This document shows positions 25,901 to 33,746 of a DNA stretch of 36,419 nt, piece by piece. The stretch covers positions 1 to 36,419 of the forward strand of contig SHUM01000034.1 of the NCBI GenBank assembly GCA_009691245.1, read 5' to 3'. Each line of letters starts with the position of its first letter. Position 1 is the first letter of the stretch. This DNA is from Acidobacteriota bacterium (GTDB lineage: Bacteria; Acidobacteriota; Terriglobia; 2-12-FULL-54-10). The position numbers and the translations under genes are program-made. A model generated the notes under the pieces. It was not told where the DNA came from. It searched no databases and saw nothing but the letters and a program-made list of their open reading frames with translations.

Positions 25901-26178
25901 CCGAAGCGGATTTGCGTTTGAAATCCCGAAATGGTAGCCGTCACCCGATACATGGCTGGTTGTAGCGATGGCGCCGAGTAATGTCCACGTGCATCGGTAT
26001 GCGCGTTCCGGGTGAGGCCGGTCTCCTCATTGTAGATCACCACCTCGGCGCCCGGCATCACCGCGCCGGTGCTGTCCGTTACCGTTCCGGAGATGGTTCC
26101 CGTGGTTACCTGACCGCTCAAGGTTAACGCGGTGGCAAACACTACGACTGCTAACCAGGCACTCTGTCTTGCATTCAT
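22960..26178 (-). CDS. Oar-like TonB-dependent receptor with carboxypeptidase-regulatory domain
   Basis: A 1,072-residue outer-membrane receptor. The ATG at 26178 is chosen over an in-frame ATG at 26226 because it directly opens a signal peptide (MNARQSAWLAVVV..LSGQ) and a promoter-like pair places the transcription start near the upstream ATG, which would leave no leader. Domains: carboxypeptidase-regulatory-like about 25-115 (ISGTVTDSTGAVMPGA), plug from about 140 (DLPLNGRDISQLMLLNPGV, NSYLLDGSYINDYYRH), FKRNQFGATVGGPVFRDKTFFF, barrel ending LKLTF. First gene of the minus-strand set. The next gene, the propeller/heme-motif protein, starts 27 bases after its stop. Confidence 0.92.
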   Translation of the reverse strand: MNARQSAWLAVVVFATALTLSGQVTTGTISGTVTDSTGAVMPGAEVVIYNEETGLTRNAHTDARGHYSAPSLQPAMYRVTATISGFQTQIRFGIQLTVGREAVVNLSMSVGQVAERVEVSGEAPLVQTTEAAISYLVDDRTIRDLPLNGRDISQLMLLNPGVVQNSNGRWGNADKGFAKRFSISGMRGEDNSYLLDGSYINDYYRHVPAGPTGALTGIETVREFQMLTNSFSAAYGRALRGVFNAVTKSGSNKWHGSAYEFLRNSAVDARNFFDKGSEPPPFKRNQFGATVGGPVFRDKTFFFVAYEGLREALSESGTANVPDLDARRGILPGGRTVGVSPRIVPFMRMFPDPSPTGRNFGNGSAQYFFQAKQPTSENFGQARIDYQLSSNDSLFGRFTGLNANRSSYREYPDRFEVGFLETRLFTFSETHIFSPSLISSFRMSFNRVVPMTNHAVPPPPSPETISVPGQPDMAAFEGFSGINGMRNTEGPGSFYTTNRFAFHDDLNLTLGNHAMQFGGMVERLRYNPYQPFRPYAEWRFADLERFLTATPNRVRGTPLQFGIFGRGIRQTFLALYLQDDWRVTSALSLNLGVRWEPYTVPTEVNGLLDNQRKITDAAPTVGNPFWKNRSWTNFSPRIGFAWSPSQAGKTSLRGGFGLFFVPIDSAVYTVAILNSLTFSPRLQVTLAPADAAPFPNALPIYNLARSTPGTQDIYTPAFDGFDSPHALQYSLSLQRQIGASNVVTLGYSGRRGLNLSSLGNNNLPLLDFDGVSLALPANAQRFNPAYRQINYISNNANAWYNGFTAVFQRRLAAGLQGQISYTYSRVISEVDGSDTGNHVGAGGGGAWKYPHDRNANKGLSGYNLTNAFTANYSYDLPFGNGTPGIAGHLLGGWQVTGIVTLQDGGPFTIRALLPRALTDQAGAGSPNLLPGYTSESIVLGGPETYFDLNAFVPPGCQTRAQVPNPSVNPACSASSREIGNYGRNTLTGPGSANWDFGLTKNTQLGERFRLQFRAEVFNLTNRVNFSQPGQLGNSSAANEIFTQDGAVVPSVVLINKTSTTARQIQFGLKLTF

Positions 26179-26224
26179 GGCGGTCCACTTTCCTGCTCGT
26201 GATGGTGGATCAATCTTGGTCGCC

Positions 26225-26252
26225 ATGTTACAACTATCCGGTCCAATGTCAA
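26225..26252 (-). promoter_or_regulatory. Promoter-like site for the seven-gene minus-strand set
   Basis: Read on the minus strand, TTGACA (plus 26252-26247), a 16-base spacer and TAACAT (plus 26230-26225, four of six matches to TATAAT). Transcription would start near 26218, about 40 bases before the chosen receptor start at 26178. Confidence 0.45.
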
Positions 26253-26272
26253 GCGCGGAATTGACAAATGAT

Positions 26273-26302
26273 TTGACATGAGCAAGATGCGCATGATATA
26301 AC
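26273..26302 (+). promoter_or_regulatory. Promoter-like site for the receptor/SoxC operon
   Basis: TTGACA at 26273-26278, an 18-base spacer and TATAAC at 26297-26302 (five of six matches). A second TTGACA occurs at 26261-26266, 12 bases earlier. The leader to the ATG at 26375 would be about 65 bases. It is back to back with the minus-strand promoter-like site. Confidence 0.55.
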
Positions 26303-26374
26303 GCAGCCAGATTTCAATGAGCGTAATCTCGTCTTCGTTTGTCCACGTCAGTTGATTTGCTGGGAGGGAAGCTT

Positions 26375-29300
26375 ATGACGGCAGGCATGTTCAGGAGCAT
26401 GTTGGTGGCGATAGCGGTGGTGTGCCTATCGGCGGCAGCGCTTTGGGCGCAGTTGGGAACGGGAGCTATTGTAGGCACCGTTCACGATGAGAGCGGCGCA
26501 TCCGTTCCGGCAGCCGGCGTAACCGTCACACACACGGAAACGGGCATCAGCCGAACTCTGGTGACCGACACCGCGGGTAGGTACAGCGTTCCGGGCTTGC
26601 TGCCCGGCGGCTACGAGATTCAGGCGCAGGCGCCCGGATTTCAGACGGCGATCCGCCGCGGCATCCAACTCACCGTCGGCTCCGAGCCAGCCATCAACCT
26701 CGTCCTACAGATTGGACAGGTGTCGCAGACCACCATCGTTACCGCCGACGCGCCACTCATCGAAACGGTCTCCAGCAGCGTCGCCGGCCTGGTTGGCGGG
26801 CAGACCATCGTGGACTTGCCGCTCAACGGCAGAAGCTTTGATCAACTGATCGCCTTGCAGTCCGGCGTCTCGCAGATGCGCTTGCGCGGCGGCAGCATCC
26901 AGCACGGGACCGGCGCGCACTTCAGCGTGGCGGGTGCCAGAGGCGTCTCCAACATTTATCTGCTCGACGGCACGGAGATGATCGGCGGCGCCGCCACGTC
27001 ATCGCTGCCCGGCGGCGCCTTCGGCACTAACATGGGAGTGGAGGCTGTGCAGGAGTTCCAGATTGTAACCAGCAACTACACCGCGGTGTACGGCAAGAAG
27101 GCCGGCGGCGTGGTGAATATCGCCACCAAATCCGGCACCAACACGATTCATGGCTCCGTCTATGAGTTCCTCCGAAACGACAACTTCGACGCGCGCAATT
27201 TCTTTGATCCCCGCTCTCAGCCGCCCGAGTTCAAGCGCAATCAGTTCGGCGCCGCGGTCGGCGGGCCGATCCGGCGCGAGCAGACTTTTTACTTTGGCAA
27301 TGTCGAGGTGCTGCGGGAAATTCTGGGAACCACCGGCATCATCATTGTCCCGGACGACAATGCCCGACTGGGGATTCTGCCCACCGGAAATGTTGCCGTA
27401 GCGCCCGCTGCCGTGCCATTCCTGACGCTGTTTCCGCGCGTGAATGGACGGTCGTTTGGAGATGGGAACGGAGAGTATCTGGGTACCAACGCGCGAGTGA
27501 GCAATCAAGAGTACTTTTTGACGCGGGTGGATCATAAGATCACCGACAACGACTTCCTCTTTGGACGCTACAATTTCGCCGATTCCCGCCGGGTCGATCC
27601 GGCCACCAGCGGAATCGTCGGCGGATTTCAGGAAGGGCGCGAGCAGGTGGCCACGGCGGAGTGGAAACGCACATCCTCCACCATTGTCAATTCGCTCCGT
27701 GTGGGATTCAGCCGCGGCAGCACCATTACCGATGACCGCCCGCTGGTGGACATTGACCCTTCCCTGGTTTTCCTGGATGCAGCCGAAACTGTCGGGCAGA
27801 TTGTGTTTGGAGCGGCCTCCACTGAAGGCGTGAACAGCATCGCCGCCGCCGGGACCGGGAACAGCGCCGACCGCTGGTTCACGCAAAACCAATATCAGGT
27901 GGCCGACCAGGTCTTCTATCAAATGGGCGCGCATGCGCTCCAGTTCGGGGGAGAATTGCAGCGCATTCAGAATTACTTTGACTACGCCACCAGCAAGCGT
28001 GGCGAGTACGAGTTCCCCTCGTTCACGCGATTCCTGCAGGGCTTGCCGAACCGCTTCCGGGCGCCCGATCCACGGGGCTCCGCCGATGCGGTGAAGGGCT
28101 ATCGCAGATGGTATTTCTCCACCTACATGCAGGACGATTGGAAGGCGACGCCGCGGCTCACCTTGAACCTGGGTCTGCGCTACGAGGTAACCACGGTTCC
28201 CATCGAGATGTACGACCGCATCTCCAACTTCCGCTATAAAGAGGTCAATGGCTGGAAGACTGTGGACACTCAGGGGACTTTGGGCAGTCCGTTCTGGGAT
28301 GACAACTGGCTCACCTTTGCTCCGCGCGTGGGTTTCGCGTGGGATCCCACGGGCGGCGGAACCACTTCGATCCGCGGCGGATTCGGCATGTTCTACGATC
28401 AGATCGAAGGGGAATTCCGCGCCTTCACGCAAAATAACGTCCCGTTCTTTGGCCTGCTACAAGTGGATAATCCTCCGTTCCCAAGGGGATTTGCCGTCGT
28501 CTCTGGCACCACGCCCCGGCCTGCCCCGGACAGCGTGGACGCCGGGCTGGATGTCCCCACGCGGCAGACTTGGAACTTCAGTGCGCAGCATCAGTTGAAT
28601 GAAAACGTGGCGATAACCGGCACCTATGTGGGTTCCCAGGCGTATCATCTTACGCGGCGCTCGGAGGGCAATGGAGCCTTCCATACGCTTCTGCCCGATG
28701 GCCGCAAGTTTTTTGCCGCAACCTCCACGCGCAGGAATCCGCTGATCGGCGCCAACCGCTACATTCCCTCGGATGTGAATGCCTCGTATCAGAGCTTCTC
28801 ATTCGACTTGAATCAGCGCTTCTCGCGCGGCGTACGCTATAAGGTCGCTTATACCTTCGCGAAGAATCTCGACTATTCCTCGTCTCCCAACGCCGCGCAG
28901 ACACCCAATAGCACCGACACCCCGCAAGACCCGCAGAATCCGCGTGCGGACAAGGCGCTCTCTAGCTATGACATCCGCAACAATTTCTCGGCGAATTTAT
29001 CCTACGACGTGCCGGCGCTTGCCGACAGCGGTGTGGCGCAATACATTCTTGGCGGCTGGCGTCTGGGCAGCATTTTGACGCTGTCCGATGGACTACCCTT
29101 CACTATTACCACCGGCTACAGCCGGTCGCGCGACCAGACTCGCGGCCCGGCGGATCGTCCCAATCGCGGTGCGGGTTCCGATGGCAATCCCATCTTGGGC
29201 GGCCCGGATAAGTACTTTGAACCGGGAGCTTATGTCCTTCCGCTCCTCGGCACATACGGAAACGTGGGCAGGAATACGCTGGTTGGTCCGGGACTGGTGA

Positions 29301-29548
29301 ATGTCGACCTGAATCTCGAAAAGGTGTTCAGTCTCGGTGAAGGTAAGAATCTCAACTTCCGAACTGAAGTATTCAACCTGTTCAACCGTGCGAACTTTGG
29401 GATTCCCGACCCGACGATTTACAGCACGCCTGCCGTGCTCACCACGGAGATTGTTCCCGATAATTTCCGCCGAGGCGCAGCAGGCCGTATCAACAACACC
29501 ATCACCACTTCGCGGCAGCTTCAGTTCGCTCTGAAGTTCGTGTTTTAA
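26375..29548 (+). CDS. Oar-like TonB-dependent receptor with carboxypeptidase-regulatory domain
   Basis: A 1,057-residue outer-membrane receptor. Signal peptide about 1-26 (AALWAQ), carboxypeptidase-regulatory-like domain about 29-118 (IVGTVHDESGASVPAAG, GRYSVPGLLPGGYEI), plug from about 145 (DLPLNGRSFDQLIALQSGV, NIYLLDGTEMIGG, EAVQEFQIVTSNYTAVYGKKAGG), FKRNQFGAAVGGPIRREQTFYF, barrel ending LKFVF. The ATG at 26375 is chosen because GGGAGGGAA lies five bases before it; an in-frame ATG at 26339 adds a non-signal extension. It begins a plus-strand set with SoxC-like, cytochrome c and second SoxC-like genes (44 bases to the first), which suggests that its ligand or product is linked to an oxidation step. 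Confidence 0.93.
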   Translation: MTAGMFRSMLVAIAVVCLSAAALWAQLGTGAIVGTVHDESGASVPAAGVTVTHTETGISRTLVTDTAGRYSVPGLLPGGYEIQAQAPGFQTAIRRGIQLTVGSEPAINLVLQIGQVSQTTIVTADAPLIETVSSSVAGLVGGQTIVDLPLNGRSFDQLIALQSGVSQMRLRGGSIQHGTGAHFSVAGARGVSNIYLLDGTEMIGGAATSSLPGGAFGTNMGVEAVQEFQIVTSNYTAVYGKKAGGVVNIATKSGTNTIHGSVYEFLRNDNFDARNFFDPRSQPPEFKRNQFGAAVGGPIRREQTFYFGNVEVLREILGTTGIIIVPDDNARLGILPTGNVAVAPAAVPFLTLFPRVNGRSFGDGNGEYLGTNARVSNQEYFLTRVDHKITDNDFLFGRYNFADSRRVDPATSGIVGGFQEGREQVATAEWKRTSSTIVNSLRVGFSRGSTITDDRPLVDIDPSLVFLDAAETVGQIVFGAASTEGVNSIAAAGTGNSADRWFTQNQYQVADQVFYQMGAHALQFGGELQRIQNYFDYATSKRGEYEFPSFTRFLQGLPNRFRAPDPRGSADAVKGYRRWYFSTYMQDDWKATPRLTLNLGLRYEVTTVPIEMYDRISNFRYKEVNGWKTVDTQGTLGSPFWDDNWLTFAPRVGFAWDPTGGGTTSIRGGFGMFYDQIEGEFRAFTQNNVPFFGLLQVDNPPFPRGFAVVSGTTPRPAPDSVDAGLDVPTRQTWNFSAQHQLNENVAITGTYVGSQAYHLTRRSEGNGAFHTLLPDGRKFFAATSTRRNPLIGANRYIPSDVNASYQSFSFDLNQRFSRGVRYKVAYTFAKNLDYSSSPNAAQTPNSTDTPQDPQNPRADKALSSYDIRNNFSANLSYDVPALADSGVAQYILGGWRLGSILTLSDGLPFTITTGYSRSRDQTRGPADRPNRGAGSDGNPILGGPDKYFEPGAYVLPLLGTYGNVGRNTLVGPGLVNVDLNLEKVFSLGEGKNLNFRTEVFNLFNRANFGIPDPTIYSTPAVLTTEIVPDNFRRGAAGRINNTITTSRQLQFALKFVF

Positions 29549-29592
29549 TTTCCGTTGCGGGGGCCGTATCGACGAGGCACATGGAGGCAATC

Positions 29593-30885
29593 ATGGCTGA
29601 AAAGAAAGCAAGCCGCCGGCGGTTTTTGCGGCAGGTGGCGATAGTGGGCATCGCGGCGGGAGCGGCGCCGGCGTTGAAGGCTCAGATGGAGATGATGCCC
29701 GCGAGCGGGTCGGCAACTGCCGCCGCGTCCTCTGCGGGCGGGACGCCGCCGCCGGGCAATCCCACGGATAGGCTGGCGTATGGCATACGCTCGCGACATG
29801 AAAAAACTTTGCGCTCATTCGATGTTGATCCGCTGCACATGCACTTTGGACGCATGATGAACGTCTATACGCCGCTACAGGATTTGGTGGGGTCCATCAC
29901 GCCGACATCGCTGCACTTCGTTTCGGCGCATGGCTATGTCCCGCCAGATATTGAACCCACATCGCATCGTCTGATGATTCAGGGCATGGTGGATCGTCCA
30001 CTGGTCTTCACCGTGGATGAGCTGAAGCAACTGCCCGCAACTTCGCGCATCATGTATCTGGAGTGCCAGGCAAACCGGCCCGAATACAAAGCGGAGCGGG
30101 TGGACTTGAGCTTCGGCAAGACGGCGTGCAGCCAGTGGACTGGCGTGCTGCTCTCCGTTCTGCTGAAGGAAGCTGGCGTACGTGCCGACGCCAAGTGGAT
30201 CGTGGCGGAAGGTTCCGAGAATGGGCGAATGACCAAGAGCACGCCGCTATCGAAAGCCATGGACGACGCGCTAATCGCATACGGGATGAACGGAGAAGCG
30301 ATCCGGCCGGAAAACGGCTATCCGATACGCCTGCTGGTGCCCGGTTTCGAGGCGATTCACAGCGTGAAGTGGGTGCGCCAGATCAAAGTTACCGACCGGC
30401 CGTACATGGGATTCCAAGAATTGAGCCGCTACTCGCCGCGCAATCCGAAGGGAATCAACTTCACTTTCGCTCAAGGCGCCAAGTCGGTGATCACCAATCC
30501 TTCGGCCGGACAGCAGCTCATGCGACACGGCTTCCACGAGATTCGCGGCCTGGCCTGGTCCGGCGGCGGCAAAGTCAGCAAGGTGGAAGTATCCGTGGAT
30601 GGCGGCAAGTCGTGGAAAGAAGCGGCGCTGCAAGGGCCGGTGTTGCCAGTCGCGCACACTCGCTTCACGCTGCCGTGGAACTGGAACGGAGAAGAGGCCA
30701 TGCTGATGTCGCGGTGCACGGATGAGCTGGGCGAAGTGCAGCCAACACTAGCGCAGTTTGCCAAGTTCTGGGGAGCCACGTCGGCGGAGTTTCTCGCCGG
30801 CACGGCCAGTGGAGCGGGACACAGCAACTCGATTCAGCCTTGGGGCATTCGCAAAGATGGGAGCGTCTACAATGCAATTTCTTAA
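29593..30885 (+). CDS. soxC: SoxC-like sulfite dehydrogenase, molybdopterin subunit (copy 1)
   Basis: A 430-residue member of the sulfite oxidase family (SoxC/SorA/YedY-like), which binds one molybdenum cofactor and oxidises sulfite or enzyme-bound sulfane groups in the periplasm. The N-terminus is a Tat signal (SRRRFLRQVAIVG), consistent with folded cofactor export. The cofactor-binding Cys is Cys158 in YLECQANRPEY. The conserved ENGYPIRLLVPGFEAIHSVKW segment (GYP.R..VPG....SVKW) and the C-terminal dimerisation (Mo-co) domain with VSVDGGKSWKEA are present. A methionine-rich Ala/Ser linker (QMEMMP) follows the signal. The start at 29593 is preceded by GGAGG. The cytochrome gene overlaps its 3' end, the arrangement of SoxCD and SorAB pairs. 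No soxXYZAB genes are in the window, so sulfite itself or an organic substrate is possible. Confidence 0.88.
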   Translation: MAEKKASRRRFLRQVAIVGIAAGAAPALKAQMEMMPASGSATAAASSAGGTPPPGNPTDRLAYGIRSRHEKTLRSFDVDPLHMHFGRMMNVYTPLQDLVGSITPTSLHFVSAHGYVPPDIEPTSHRLMIQGMVDRPLVFTVDELKQLPATSRIMYLECQANRPEYKAERVDLSFGKTACSQWTGVLLSVLLKEAGVRADAKWIVAEGSENGRMTKSTPLSKAMDDALIAYGMNGEAIRPENGYPIRLLVPGFEAIHSVKWVRQIKVTDRPYMGFQELSRYSPRNPKGINFTFAQGAKSVITNPSAGQQLMRHGFHEIRGLAWSGGGKVSKVEVSVDGGKSWKEAALQGPVLPVAHTRFTLPWNWNGEEAMLMSRCTDELGEVQPTLAQFAKFWGATSAEFLAGTASGAGHSNSIQPWGIRKDGSVYNAIS

Positions 30886-31402
30886 AATACTGGTAGTGGT
30901 CATCGCGCTCAGCGCGGTGTCAGCGTGGGCGCAGGGGCCGGGCTACAAATTAGGCAAGACGGCGACCGCGGAGGAAGTAAAAACCTGGGATACCTCCGTC
31001 GGGCCCGAAGGCAAGGAGTTGCCTGCGGGCAAGGGCACTGCGGCGGAAGGCGAAAAGGTTTTCACCGCGCGAGGGTGCACCTGGTGCCATGGCCCGACGG
31101 GCGAAGAAGGTCCGGCGCCGCACTTGGTGGGCGGAGGCATCGCGGGATGGGCGTTTGCGACTTCCATCTGGGATTATATTAACCGAGCCATGCCCTTGAA
31201 TCACGAAGGAAGCTTGACGCCAAACGAGGTCTACAGCCTCACCGCGTATCTGCTCAACCGCAACAAAATCATCCAGCCTGCCGACGTCCTCGACCAGGCC
31301 ACGCTGCCCAAGGTGCAGATGCCTAATCGCGGCCGCTACATCGCACCGCCGGTCGATCAGTGGAAGCCCGGCACGCCGCGGCCATTCAAAATCGAACCGT
31401 AA
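30872..31402 (+). CDS. Exported cytochrome c subunit partner of the SoxC-like protein
   Basis: A 176-residue protein with a signal peptide (about 1-20, SAWAQ) and a cytochrome c domain. Heme motif CTWCH at 69-73; likely axial Met107 in NRAMPLN, followed by LTPNEVYSLTAYLLNRN, which resembles the SoxD/SorB-type cytochrome ending. Its ATG lies inside the soxC-like gene, overlapping it by 14 bases, with GGGAG eight bases upstream, so translation is probably coupled. It would accept electrons from the molybdenum centre of the SoxC-like partner and pass them to the respiratory chain. A longer in-frame start at 30758 is rejected because it lacks a signal peptide at its N-terminus and runs inside the soxC-like gene. 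Confidence 0.88.
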   Translation: MQFLKILVVVIALSAVSAWAQGPGYKLGKTATAEEVKTWDTSVGPEGKELPAGKGTAAEGEKVFTARGCTWCHGPTGEEGPAPHLVGGGIAGWAFATSIWDYINRAMPLNHEGSLTPNEVYSLTAYLLNRNKIIQPADVLDQATLPKVQMPNRGRYIAPPVDQWKPGTPRPFKIEP

Positions 31403-31480
31403 TCAATGTGGACTAGGAGGTCCGTTACGTTTCTCAAGATCACGAATCATTTATAGCGGCTCATCACTATGGAGGGAACG

Positions 31481-32788
31481 ATGGAGACCAAGAAAGCCAG
31501 CCGGCGGCGTTTCTTGCGGCAGGCGTCGTTGGCAGGCATGGCGGCGGGCATGGCGGTGGAAGCGGCGCCGGCATTGAGCGCGCAGATGGAGATGATGCCC
31601 TCCGGTGGGAGTGCCGCCGCGTCTTCTCCCGGCGCGGGCGCGCCTCCCGGCAATCCTACGGACAGGCTGGCATACGGAGTGCGCTCGCGGCACGAGAAGA
31701 CCATTCGTGCCATCGCGGGAGATTCGGTGAATCCTGAGCACCTGCATTTTGGACGCATGCTCAACGTGCTGACGCCGCTGCAGGATATTGTCGGGTCGAT
31801 CACGCCGACGCCGTTGCACTTTGTGTCGGCGCACGGTTACACGCCTCCGGATATCGATCCCAAGGCTCACCGCTTGATGGTTCAGGGCATGGTGGACCGC
31901 CCACTGGTCTTTACGCTGAATGAGTTGAAACAGTTGCCCTCGGTGTCGAGAATTACGTATCTCGAATGCCAGGCGAACCGTCCCGAGTATAAGCAGGAGA
32001 CGCTGGAGTTGACCTTTGGCAAGACGGGGTGCAGCCAGTGGACCGGCGTACTGCTCTCCGTGCTGCTGAAGGAGGCCGGTGTGCGCGCCGACGCCAAGTG
32101 GATCGTGGCGGAAGGTTCCGAGAATGGGCGGATGACCAAGAGTACTCCGCTCTCAAAGGCCATGGATGACGTGCTGGTTGCGTATGGCATGAACGGGGAA
32201 GCGGTGCGTCCCGAGAACGGTTATCCTTTGCGGCTGGTGGTGCCTGGGTTTGAAGCCATCCACAGCGTGAAGTGGCTGCGGCAGATCAAGGTAACCGACC
32301 GGCCGTATATGGGATTCCAGGAAACAGGGCGATACTCGCCGCGCACTCCTAAGGGGATCGAATTCACCTTCGCGCAGGGTCCGAAGTCGGTGATCACTTA
32401 TCCCTCGGGCGGGCAACGCCTCACTCGGCACGGTTTCCACGAGATTCGCGGACTGGCGTGGTCCGGCGGTGGAAGAGTGAGCAAAGCGGAAGTGTCGCTG
32501 GACGGCGGTAAGACGTGGAAGGAAGCGCAACTGCAAGGCCCAGCACTGCCCATGGCGCATACGCGCTTCACTCTGCCGTGGCAGTGGAACGGGGAAGACG
32601 TGGTGCTGATGTCGCGGTGCACGGATGAATTGGGCGAAGTGCAGCCGACGCTGGTCCAGTTTGCGAAGTTCTGGGGAGCCACCTCGACGGAGTTTCTGGC
32701 CGGAACAGCCAGCGGCGCGGGACACAGCAACGCGATACAGCCGTGGGGAGTCCGTAAGGATGGAAGCGTCTACAACGCCATCACTTAA
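31481..32788 (+). CDS. soxC: SoxC-like sulfite dehydrogenase, molybdopterin subunit (copy 2)
   Basis: A 435-residue paralogue of the gene at 29593, largely identical in motif wording. Tat signal SRRRFLRQASLAG, cofactor Cys163 in YLECQANRPEY, ENGYPLRLVVPGFEAIHSVKW, and a C-terminal domain with VSLDGGKTWKEA. The main differences are around the signal linker and residues 78-90 (AGDSVNPEHLHFG against FDVDPLHMHFG). A 44-base stretch at 32087-32130 is identical to 30184-30227, pointing to a fairly recent tandem duplication or gene conversion. GGAGGG precedes the ATG at 31481. It follows the cytochrome gene by 78 bases. No second cytochrome follows it, so both molybdenum subunits may share the one cytochrome. 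Confidence 0.87.
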   Translation: METKKASRRRFLRQASLAGMAAGMAVEAAPALSAQMEMMPSGGSAAASSPGAGAPPGNPTDRLAYGVRSRHEKTIRAIAGDSVNPEHLHFGRMLNVLTPLQDIVGSITPTPLHFVSAHGYTPPDIDPKAHRLMVQGMVDRPLVFTLNELKQLPSVSRITYLECQANRPEYKQETLELTFGKTGCSQWTGVLLSVLLKEAGVRADAKWIVAEGSENGRMTKSTPLSKAMDDVLVAYGMNGEAVRPENGYPLRLVVPGFEAIHSVKWLRQIKVTDRPYMGFQETGRYSPRTPKGIEFTFAQGPKSVITYPSGGQRLTRHGFHEIRGLAWSGGGRVSKAEVSLDGGKTWKEAQLQGPALPMAHTRFTLPWQWNGEDVVLMSRCTDELGEVQPTLVQFAKFWGATSTEFLAGTASGAGHSNAIQPWGVRKDGSVYNAIT

Positions 32789-32878
32789 AGTGCCGATGTT
32801 GCCTTTGGCTTCCAGTAAACTCCCTCTTCGGGTGTCATGCCAATGTTTGCATAAACACTCCACTTTACAATAGCTCTC

Positions 32879-32916
32879 AAAAAAACAGCGGAGGCGGGCA
32901 TCTAGCCCGCCTCCGC
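32879..32916 (-). terminator. Strong intrinsic terminator of the propeller gene
   Basis: A perfect 12-bp stem (32888-32899 pairing with 32105-equivalent 32905-32916; arm GCGGAGGCGGGC) around a five-base loop. On the minus strand it is followed by TG and seven T residues (plus-strand A-run 32879-32885), which ends transcription coming from the propeller gene whose stop is at 32937. The plus-strand side lacks a T-run, but the stem may also slow transcription from the SoxC set. Confidence 0.85.
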
Positions 32917-32936
32917 ATTCTTGCAAATCGCCGATC

Positions 32937-33746
32937 TCAGAACAACTCGGGGAATGAGAACGTCAGCACTGCGTTGAGGCGCTTGTCGGAGACCATCACC
33001 TCTTTGTGCTTGGCATTCACGGCCACGCCGCGGGGCATTTCAAAGACGCCGTTGGGGCCACCCACGCGCCAGCGTGGCGGGACGTCCCCATTGTCGTGGA
33101 CACTCCAAACGCCGAGATATGCCTTGTCCGAGGCCAGGCCCCCCTCGCCGCGATCTCCGGCCAGTATCCAGCCTTTCGGTGGGTAGAGCGTAAACGGTCC
33201 GGACAAATCCATGAACCCGCTCTTGGGACCGCCGATCACGCGCAACGGCTTGGTGTTGCCCCGCGCCGCGCGATCGTAGATGCGGAAGCGCACGCCTTCG
33301 CGCTGAGTCTCACCTGCAACTACCAGTAAATTGCTTACGGGATCAATACCCACGGCGCTGCCGCCCAGCCCGGTGTCAGGACCCTCCAGCACGCGCACCG
33401 GCGCCACATTCCCATTGGCATCGCGCCGAAACGTCAGCAGACGGTCGCCCTCGGGAACCACAATCTCGTTGTTCACTGGATCAACGCCCAGCCGGTTGGG
33501 GCTGTTCATCTGAGTAAGCGGCCCCTGAATGATGCGCACGGGCGGCTCCTCTCCGCTGGCTCCGCCGCGAAAAGCCAGAATCGCCTGCGGGAACGGAACG
33601 GGAATGTAAAACTCATCATGGATTTCATCGTACGCGACAGCGTGAATCGTCCGGCTCAATAGAGTCGTCTGACCCTCAATCTTGCGCATCGGCTTGGCAC
33701 CACCATCCGCCAACCTGGCGAACGTCGCGATCTGCGGGTGAGCCAC
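32937..33746 (-). pseudogene. Beta-propeller protein, C-terminal part after in-frame TGA
   Basis: 269 codons of NHL/YncE-like propeller blades with repeated segments such as PVRIIQGPLTQM, PVRVLEGPDTGLGG, PLRVIGGPKSG and VDPVNNEIVVPEG. The first codon is GTG, directly after and in the same frame as the TGA that ends the upstream part. There is no well-placed ribosome binding site, and a protein starting here would have neither a signal nor the N-terminal blades. It is therefore most likely the rest of one 744-codon gene. It ends SFPELF at a stop just before the intrinsic terminator. Confidence 0.75.

Noticed and set aside
26999-28432. Long open frame antisense to a receptor gene (about 477 codons)
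   Set aside because: It lies wholly within a confident receptor. The translation is low in recognisable motifs and looks like a GC-rich shadow frame.
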